Origin: Lachnospiraceae bacterium
Lineage (GTDB): Bacteria > Bacillota > Clostridia > Lachnospirales > Lachnospiraceae
Length of the DNA: 8,284 nucleotides
Direction: 5' to 3'
Assembly: GCA_024691065.1 (NCBI GenBank)
Contig: JAILOA010000296.1
Coordinates: 1 to 8,284 of the forward strand
Below are positions 1 to 5,800 of the stretch, in pieces. A model generated the notes under the pieces. That model was given only the letters and a program-made list of their open reading frames with translations, made no database searches and had not been told where the DNA came from. The first letter of the stretch is position 1, and each line of letters opens with the position of its first letter. The position numbers were made by a program, and so were the translations under genes.

Positions 1-1169
1 GGCTGAACCTCGATACCGTAATCACGGAAATCAGGAAGACGAAGATCCTTAAGAAGGTTACCACCATTTGCATGAGGGTTAGCACCAAGTCTCTTATCTC
101 CATCAGGTGTAAGAGCCTCTAATTCAGGAATAAGACGACCATTCTCATCGAAGAGTTCCTCCGGATGATAGCTTCTGAGCCATTCCTCAAGAAGTCCTAA
201 ATGCTCCTCTTTCTCCATAGTAATAGGTACCTGGTGAGCTCTAAACGACCCTTCAATCTGCTGTCCGTCAACAAACTTAGGACCAGTCCATCCCTTAGGA
301 GTACTAAGGACAATCATAGGCCACATAGGACGCTTAGCATCATTATTCTCACGTGCATTCTTCTGGATAGCCTTAATCTCTTCGATTACTGTATCCATTG
401 TCTCAGCCATAAGCTTATGCATGGTCATTGGATCGTCACCCTCTACAAAATAAGGCTTCCATCCACAGCCCTTGAAGAAGTTTTCTCTTTCTTCCTGAGA
501 AATACGTGCGAATACTGTAGGATTACTAATCTTATATCCGTTCATATGAAGGATTGGAAGAACCGCACCATCAGTAACAGGATTAAGGAATTTATTGCTG
601 TGCCAAGATGTAGCAAGAGGACCTGTCTCAGACTCTCCGTCACCTACTACTGTAACAGCAATTAAATCAGGATTATCAAATACTGCACCAAATGCATGTG
701 CGATTGAATAACCAAGCTCACCACCTTCGTTGATAGAACCCGGTGTTTCAGGTGCACAGTGACTTGGTACACCGCAAGGGAATGAGAACTGCTTGAACAT
801 CTTCTTCATACCCTCTATATCACGACTTATATTCGGGTAAACCTCACTATAAGTACCCTCCATGTAAGTATTGGCAATCTGGAAGTTTCCGCCATGACCC
901 GGACCTGAAAGATAAATCATGTCCAAATCATAACGCTTAATAGCACGATTACAATGAGCCCAAATGAAGTTCTGTCCCGGAACTGTACCCCAGTGACCAA
1001 CAATCTTTTTCTTAATTTGCTCCATCTTAAGAGGCTCTCTAAGCAAAGGATTATCAAGCAAATAAAGCTGTCCTGCTGAAAGATAGTTAGCAGCCCTCCA
1101 ATAAGCATTGATTTTTGTAAGCATTTCCTCATTAAGAGGCTGCTTTTCAAGACATACTGCGTCTGACAT
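1..1169 (-). CDS. xfp: Xylulose-5-phosphate/fructose-6-phosphate phosphoketolase, N-terminal half (cut by window edge)
   Basis: This TPP-dependent cytoplasmic enzyme cleaves xylulose-5-P (and often fructose-6-P) with phosphate to acetyl-P plus glyceraldehyde-3-P or erythrose-4-P, in the phosphoketolase shunt. The reading frame is open from the ATG at 1169 to base 1 and gives 389 full codons, about half of the usual ~790 residues. It shows GPGHGG (residues ~89-94), the family signature EGGELGY (~148-154), and the TPP/Mg motif GDGESETGPL (~176-185) with the Asn of SNKFLNP following. Conserved active-site histidines are seen in GHWG (~59), GPGHGG (~92), PSHCAPE (~137) and FRAHQVP (~312). An in-frame ATG at 1187 would add six residues, but AAAGGAG (1178-1184) lies 8 nt before the 1169 ATG, so that start is chosen. 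fucO lies 364 bp upstream, with a promoter and a terminator in between, so xfp is probably its own, possibly attenuated, unit. No frameshift is seen. Identification is secure; substrate preference is not determined. Confidence 0.97.
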   Translation of the reverse strand, partial: MSDAVCLEKQPLNEEMLTKINAYWRAANYLSAGQLYLLDNPLLREPLKMEQIKKKIVGHWGTVPGQNFIWAHCNRAIKRYDLDMIYLSGPGHGGNFQIANTYMEGTYSEVYPNISRDIEGMKKMFKQFSFPCGVPSHCAPETPGSINEGGELGYSIAHAFGAVFDNPDLIAVTVVGDGESETGPLATSWHSNKFLNPVTDGAVLPILHMNGYKISNPTVFARISQEERENFFKGCGWKPYFVEGDDPMTMHKLMAETMDTVIEEIKAIQKNARENNDAKRPMWPMIVLSTPKGWTGPKFVDGQQIEGSFRAHQVPITMEKEEHLGLLEEWLRSYHPEELFDENGRLIPELEALTPDGDKRLGANPHANGGNLLKDLRLPDFRDYGIEVQ

Positions 1170-1177
1170 CGAAAAAT

Positions 1178-1184
1178 CTCCTTT
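1178..1184 (-). promoter_or_regulatory. Ribosome binding site of xfp
   Basis: The minus strand reads AAAGGAG, 8 nt before the ATG at 1169. It supports that start over the in-frame ATG at 1187, which overlaps the site from upstream and has no Shine-Dalgarno sequence of its own. Confidence 0.85.
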
Positions 1185-1257
1185 CATCTTTGTCTTTATT
1201 AATTTGAGGTCGTTTATATACTGATGATTAATATAACCATAGGCATATAACCAACCT

Positions 1258-1308
1258 TAACAAAACAAGTCTCGCCCCGCCAAAGAAAATCTCGGGCGGG
1301 GTGCGACT
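1258..1308 (-). terminator. Intrinsic terminator in front of xfp (possible attenuator)
   Basis: On the minus strand the arms at 1295-1308 and 1268-1281 pair as a 14-position stem. A GC core of seven pairs (CCCCGCC/GGCGGGG) closes a ~13-nt loop, then come one G-U pair, one further pair, one mismatch and four pairs. It is followed by a U-rich tail (TTGTTTTGTT, 1258-1267). It lies 226 nt after the fucO stop and about 90 nt before the xfp start. It may simply end fucO transcripts. However, a good promoter (1363-1391) lies between the fucO stop and this hairpin, so it can also terminate an RNA starting in the xfp leader. No T-run follows it on the plus strand, so it looks unidirectional. Confidence 0.82.
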
Positions 1309-1312
1309 CATC

Positions 1313-1350
1313 TGATATATATTACCCCGATTGGGGAAATTATCATATCA
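1313..1350 (-). ncRNA. Imperfect 38-nt hairpin in the xfp leader / candidate small RNA
   Basis: On the minus strand, CCCC-AATC-GGGG (1324-1335) forms the tip of a longer imperfect stem. One T-T mismatch is followed by ATT/AAT, a bulged A, AT/AT, a bulged G, and TGATAT/ATATCA at the base, about 15 pairs in all. It sits only 4 nt from the 5' arm of the terminator hairpin and directly downstream of a promoter with a predicted start near 1356. A transcript ending at the terminator would be ~100 nt of two stacked hairpins. I do not recognise it as a known riboswitch or T-box. Pairing was done by eye; no free-energy calculation was made. Confidence 0.45.
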
Positions 1351-1362
1351 AGCAACTAATAA

Positions 1363-1391
1363 ATAATAATAAATCTTTATAAATTAGTCAA
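1363..1391 (-). promoter_or_regulatory. Sigma-A-type promoter for the xfp leader
   Basis: The minus strand reads TTGACT (1386-1391), a 17-bp spacer (1369-1385) and TATTAT (1363-1368). Each hexamer differs from consensus by one base, and the spacing is optimal. The predicted start is near 1356, giving a ~187-nt leader to the xfp ATG that includes both hairpins. The DNA is AT-rich, which raises the chance of random matches, but this is the best match seen in the gap. A weaker alternative, TTGTTA-N16-TATGGT, overlaps and follows the terminator tail and would give a short leader without the hairpins. Confidence 0.6.
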
Positions 1392-1459
1392 TATTAAAGT
1401 TTGAAATATGATTTAAAATAAAATTTAAAAAGTGCAAACACGCCAAACTCAGAACATTT

Positions 1460-1527
1460 AAAACAATTCTTTTTAAATCCAATCAATAAAATTAAAACAA
1501 TTCATTTTAAAACCAATCAATAAATTT
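1460..1527. repeat. Two tandem copies of a 34-bp AT-rich repeat
   Basis: Copies at 1460-1493 and 1494-1527 match at 31 of 34 positions and are exactly adjacent. Each contains AAAACAATTC and CCAATCAATAA. The pair lies just 3' of the fucO stop and ~70 bp upstream of the -35 of the putative xfp leader promoter. It could be a neutral slippage duplication in the fucO 3' region, or paired protein-binding sites for the xfp promoter. No third copy is visible in the window. Confidence 0.9.
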
Positions 1528-1533
1528 ATAATA

Positions 1534-2682
1534 TTAAACCATAATCTTGCGATAAAGCTCTTTAAGCTCTTCAACATTAGTATCTCTAGGATTTCCCGGA
1601 CAACATGCATCAGCAAATGCATCTGCGGCAAGAACGTCTAAATCTTCCTCTTTAACCTTTTCATTCTTCTCAGGAATACCTACATCAACAGAAAGCTGTC
1701 TAACTGCATCGATTGCAGCCTGTCTGTACTCATCCTGTGACATATTATCTACACCTTCAACGCCCATTGCACGTGCGATTTCACGATAACGCTCACCTGT
1801 ACACTCTTTATTGTATTCCATAACGATAGGAAGCATCATAGCACAGGCAACACCATGAGGTGTATCATAATGAGCACCAAGTGTATGAGCGATAGAATGT
1901 GCAATTCCGAGACCAACATTAGAGAATCCCATACCTGCTATATACTGAGCGAGAGCCATACCCTTACGGCCTTCAGGTTCATTGTTAACTGCTCCTCTGA
2001 GATTTTGGGAAATAAGCTTAATAGCCTCAAGATGGAACATATCAGTCATTTCCCATGCAGCCTTTGTTGTATAGCCTTCGATAGCATGAGTTAATGCATC
2101 CATACCTGTTGCAGCTGTAAGTCCCTTAGGCATTGTAGACATCATATCAGGATCAACAATAGCAACCTCAGGAATATCATTTACATCCACGCAAACAAAT
2201 TTACGCTCTTTCTCAACATCCGTAATAACATAGTTGATTGTAACTTCGGCAGCTGTACCTGCAGTAGTAGGAACTGCGATTGTAGGAACTGCGTGATTCT
2301 TAGTATCTGCTACACCTTCAAGAGAACGAACATCAGCAAACTCAGGATTAGTAATAATAACACCGATAGCTTTTGCTGTATCCATGGAAGAACCACCACC
2401 GATAGCAATAATTGCATCAGCTGAAGCTTCCTTGAATGCATCTACACCTTCTTTAACATTTTCAATAGTTGGATTTGGTTTGATTTTTGAGTAAACACTG
2501 TAAGCTATACCAGCTTTATCTAAAAGATCTGTGACCTTTGCAGTAACCTTAAATTCCACTAAATCCGGATCCGAACAAACGAAAAGTTTCTTGTACCCCT
2601 TTGCATTAACGATATTTACAATCTCATTGATTGCTCCCTGTCCATGATAGGACACTGTGTTTAAGACTATTCTGTCTGCCAT
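1534..2682 (-). CDS. fucO: Lactaldehyde reductase / 1,2-propanediol oxidoreductase (Fe-dependent alcohol dehydrogenase, FucO-type)
   Basis: This is a cytoplasmic NAD(H)-dependent group III alcohol dehydrogenase. FucO reduces L-lactaldehyde from fucose or rhamnose breakdown to 1,2-propanediol and so regenerates NAD+ under anoxia. The 382 residues equal the length of E. coli FucO, and long blocks match it from memory, such as NPEFADVRSLEG, TTAGTAAEVTINYVITD and GMGFSNVGLG. The NAD-binding loop is IGGGSSMD (~94-101). The Fe ligands are visible as D195 and H199 in MDALTHAIEGY, H262 in IAHSIAH, and H276 in TPHGVA; the conserved H266 is also present. The C-terminal GNPRDT block is intact. The start at 2682 has GGGAGG (2693-2698) 10 nt upstream. 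A promoter (2768-2796) and flanking terminators suggest a monocistronic unit. No other fucose or rhamnose genes are in the window, so the substrate rests on homology; other short-chain alcohol or aldehyde substrates remain possible. Confidence 0.93.
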   Translation of the reverse strand: MADRIVLNTVSYHGQGAINEIVNIVNAKGYKKLFVCSDPDLVEFKVTAKVTDLLDKAGIAYSVYSKIKPNPTIENVKEGVDAFKEASADAIIAIGGGSSMDTAKAIGVIITNPEFADVRSLEGVADTKNHAVPTIAVPTTAGTAAEVTINYVITDVEKERKFVCVDVNDIPEVAIVDPDMMSTMPKGLTAATGMDALTHAIEGYTTKAAWEMTDMFHLEAIKLISQNLRGAVNNEPEGRKGMALAQYIAGMGFSNVGLGIAHSIAHTLGAHYDTPHGVACAMMLPIVMEYNKECTGERYREIARAMGVEGVDNMSQDEYRQAAIDAVRQLSVDVGIPEKNEKVKEEDLDVLAADAFADACCPGNPRDTNVEELKELYRKIMV

Positions 2683-2692
2683 AAAGAAAATA

Positions 2693-2698
2693 CCTCCC
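2693..2698 (-). promoter_or_regulatory. Ribosome binding site of fucO
   Basis: GGGAGG on the minus strand lies 10 nt before the ATG at 2682, within a normal, slightly long spacing, and fixes the start of fucO. Confidence 0.8.
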
Positions 2699-2723
2699 GT
2701 ATTTTAAAATTTTTAGGCAATTA

Positions 2724-2759
2724 TTCACGTTAATTTACACGAACAAATACCATTTACAC
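2724..2759 (-). promoter_or_regulatory. Possible operator in the fucO leader (direct and inverted repeats)
   Basis: On the minus strand GTGTAAAT occurs twice (2752-2759 and 2733-2740), start to start 19 bp apart, about two helical turns. The second copy lies inside an imperfect 20-bp inverted repeat (2724-2743, 14 of 20 positions symmetric, outer arms TTC...GAA). The sites cover the predicted transcription start (~2761) and the early leader, where a repressor would act. The pattern is not a good match to the clostridial Rex palindrome or to a cre site as I know them. Chance is a real possibility in AT-rich DNA. Confidence 0.3.
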
Positions 2760-2767
2760 TATCTAAA

Positions 2768-2796
2768 AGTATAACATTATATCCAATTATAAACAA
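2768..2796 (-). promoter_or_regulatory. Sigma-A-type promoter of fucO with extended -10
   Basis: The minus strand reads TTGTTT (2791-2796), a 17-bp spacer ending in TGT (an extended -10 TGn), and TATACT (2768-2773). The predicted start is near 2761, giving a leader of about 80 nt. It lies directly downstream of the terminator of the preceding giant gene, as expected for an independent unit. An overlapping TATAAT (2777-2782) has no comparable -35. Confidence 0.7.
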
Positions 2797-2809
2797 CCAA
2801 AAAATTTAT

Positions 2810-2839
2810 AAAAAAATCCCCGGAGTTTCCTCCGGGGAT
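2810..2839 (-). terminator. Intrinsic terminator of the giant-protein gene
   Basis: A perfect 10-bp stem (arms 2830-2839 and 2816-2825 on the minus strand, core CCCCGGAG/CTCCGGGG) with a 4-nt loop is followed at once by seven T (2810-2816, with the first T also usable in the stem). It lies 35 nt after the stop codon at 2875-2877 and insulates fucO from the upstream gene. Confidence 0.95.
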
Positions 2840-2874
2840 ATAAAATCAATATTTAAAATTAAGTAATTATTTGA

Positions 2875-5800
2875 TTAGTCAAGGTCGAATAAGAAGAAGT
2901 CTTCATGTACACCTTCAGAAGTTTCGCCTTCCTTCTTCTCTCCTGCAGTAATGAACATGTAACTTACTGAGTAAGCTTTCTTGTTCCAGATTTCAAACTT
3001 AAGAGCATTATACTCTGCAGAATAATCACCTGTACCTGCATTGAAGAGTAAGAAGTAATTCTTATCGGATGTAAGGAAGTTCTGTCCTGTAATATTAAAG
3101 TAACCTGCATCATCAGCATCATATCTTACAACACTTGAAACCTTATTGCCTTCGGAATCCTTAATCTTCTTCTTCTGGAATATTTCCTCTACAGACTCAC
3201 TATCACCGATTTCTTCAATCTTACCATTCTTAGCCTGTTCTTCATCTACGTTAATTCTGGAAATCTTAAAGTTTGTAATCTTTCCGTTTGAGTAGTATGA
3301 ATCATGAGGTGTGAAGTAAATCTTATTAGTTGAAGGATTGAATATACCCTTGCGTAAATCTTTTTCTGTTACTGTTGTTTCCTTATCAGCATTATCCTTT
3401 TCAAAGTCATCCTTAACGCTTGCATATACTGTGCTATAGAAGCTTGAATCATGACCCTTAAGAAGTAAATCATCTATGCTTTCAAAATTAAAGAGTGAAG
3501 TGACATTTGTAGTAACAGCTGTTACAGCACTTTCAGCCTCTTCATCTTCAGATGTAGATGAAGAACTTCCGGAAGTAGAACCACTTTCCGATGTTGTTGA
3601 ACCAACATATTTATCAGCCTGTTTCTCACTGTGACAAACCATAGCTTCCTTAACAGCTATACATGTACCGCTCGGTGTGATGAAGTTAAACTTAAGTCCA
3701 TTGAATGAAGGAGCCATATTCATAATATCTCCGACCGAAACCTTAACATAAAACTCACCGGCACCATTATTGTCAAAATACCATTTTGTCTGACATGCAT
3801 CTGTAATTTCAACCTGATTGAATGTCCAACCATTAGGCATATTAACTGCATAAGCACTGTTAAATACATTAATTGCCTGACCTGCAGCCTTATATCCACT
3901 GGCTAAAGTAGAAGCATCTAACTTAAATACAATGTAATCAGTACTTTCTAGATTTGTTAAGAGTGATTGATTATCTAACTTAACACCATCTGAAGCATTT
4001 CCGGAATAACCACCCTGATAATAATTATTAGATGAAGTTATTGCATAAACATTTGAATCACTGGTATAACCATAACTATATCCTACAAATAACGAGTTCG
4101 GAGAACCTGAACCTGAGTAAAATACCTCAGGACTTGCAACCGGCTCTTCAGTAACTACAGGTGTTGGAGTAGCCTCATCTTCCTCGTCTACAGGCTCTGC
4201 AGTTGTATCTACCTCTGCACCGGCACCGGATGCATCAGTTATATCAGTTGATTCGTCTTCTGACTCGAAGTATGTAATCTCATTATCTCCGGTATCATAA
4301 TGACGGAATGTAAGTCTGTTCTTGCTATAGTTAACTACTACACTACCAACGTCAAGACGATAACCCTTCAAGATTGAAGGAACCTGATCTGTAGATGCAT
4401 TTACTAACTCAATGGCGTCCATTGCCTGTAAGTATGATTCAGCACCATCTTTATCAATTGTTTCCTGCTTTGTAAGATCAACATAAGGAATAGAATACTT
4501 AGAAGCCTTTGCAGCTACAAGTGTATTTACGAAAAGCTCCATTTCATCATCAGCTACATCGCCAAATGAAGGCATATCAATACCTGAATAAATAGTATTC
4601 TCATAAGTATATAAATAATAGTTATTAGCACCATCGTTAGGAGATATACCATAAGTTGAGTGTGTCCAACTCTTAGTATCAGGGAATGCTACATCATAGA
4701 AATCAGCATCCATAACCTGTGTACTTTCTGAATCACCTGCAAGACAGTACCATACTTCAAGACCTGCATTCTCCATATTAAGCTGGAAGTCCTCAGCAGC
4801 CTTATTCTTAATCTTAAGATTCTTACCGATTGAATAAGGATATGTTGTGATAACACCGGCATTAGTACGTGAAATCATATTTGTCTTAGCCTTGGTATTA
4901 CCGAATGTTACATAATTATCCTTACTGGAATTCCAAGCAGAATTCTTATACATCTTTATGCTATTGCTTGAATTGCTTACTGCAAGCTCAGCAACCTCAG
5001 CATAAGTACGCTCATTTAATGTTGACTTTTCAATTTCTGTTCCGGCAACACTGTTTGTATTATCAATATATGAACCATTTGTTGTATCAGTGAATCTGCT
5101 TAAATCAAGTGTATTCTTGAATGTCTGGAATATATTACTGTTATCTGTCTCAGGAATTGGACTTCCGGTGTAAACAACACTCGCACCCTGAGATGACATT
5201 GCATTGATATAACCGATAGCCGAACCTACCTGATATGAAGATGTAGAATATAAATCAGCTAAAGACTTAGAATCTACGCTTACTATAAGCATATCAAATA
5301 AATGACCTTCATCAATAATATTCAAGTCAATATCTTTATTATCACTTGTTGTTGCATCAACAGTATAATAATACTGCTCCGGAGTAGCATCACCATTTAC
5401 ATCATAGTAGAACATTTCATAATTGGCAATCTTATCCTCATCACCTGCTTTAGGTGCTTCAGCAAGGAACAATTCAATAAATTGATCAAGTGTAATAGAA
5501 GTAATTTCTATACCATCAAATCTCTTTTTAAAGATATCCGAACCAAGAGTTTTCTCGTAGAATGTAGAAGAATCATCTTCAAGAGCAGCTTCAAGATTAC
5601 CCTTGGCAGCTGTTGTACTACCATTAGGCACAATCTGAATAGCCTTAACTACATTTTCCGTATCCGAGTTGCCTGTTATATTATCATAAGCATCTGTATC
5701 AATATAAGTTGCACCATCGATAGAATATAAACCACCATTGGTAGCACCAATGTTATTAACAATAATCTTCCACTTAAGTACACCAACCTTAAGAGATGAT

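Larger units (their letters stand above)
1170..1533. other. fucO-xfp intergenic region (364 bp), no protein gene seen
   Basis: Reading away from fucO, this gap holds a 34-bp tandem repeat, an AT-rich stretch (1392-1459) with no recognised signal, a sigma-A-like promoter, a two-hairpin structured segment ending in an intrinsic terminator, an AT-rich leader (1185-1257), and the xfp ribosome binding site. No RNA gene of a known class and no convincing small protein gene was found on either strand. Confidence 0.8.

Noticed and set aside
1222..1305. Small minus-strand reading frame of 27 codons (start MSRTPPEIFF) with a hydrophobic end
   Set aside because: It runs straight through the terminator hairpin and its tail, which explains its composition, and it has no ribosome binding site at a proper distance.
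2724..2743. Rex (NADH-sensing repressor) site in the fucO leader
   Set aside because: Rex control of alcohol dehydrogenases is common, but the palindrome here lacks the TTGTTAA/TTAACAA half-sites, so only an unnamed operator-like repeat is reported.
5302..5730. Plus-strand 142-codon frame rich in Ile/Cys opposite the giant gene
   Set aside because: It is an antisense shadow of AT-rich codons in the giant gene, with no ribosome binding site, no promoter and an implausible composition. The other plus-strand frames (201-665, 1855-2094, 4905-5093) are shadows in the same way.
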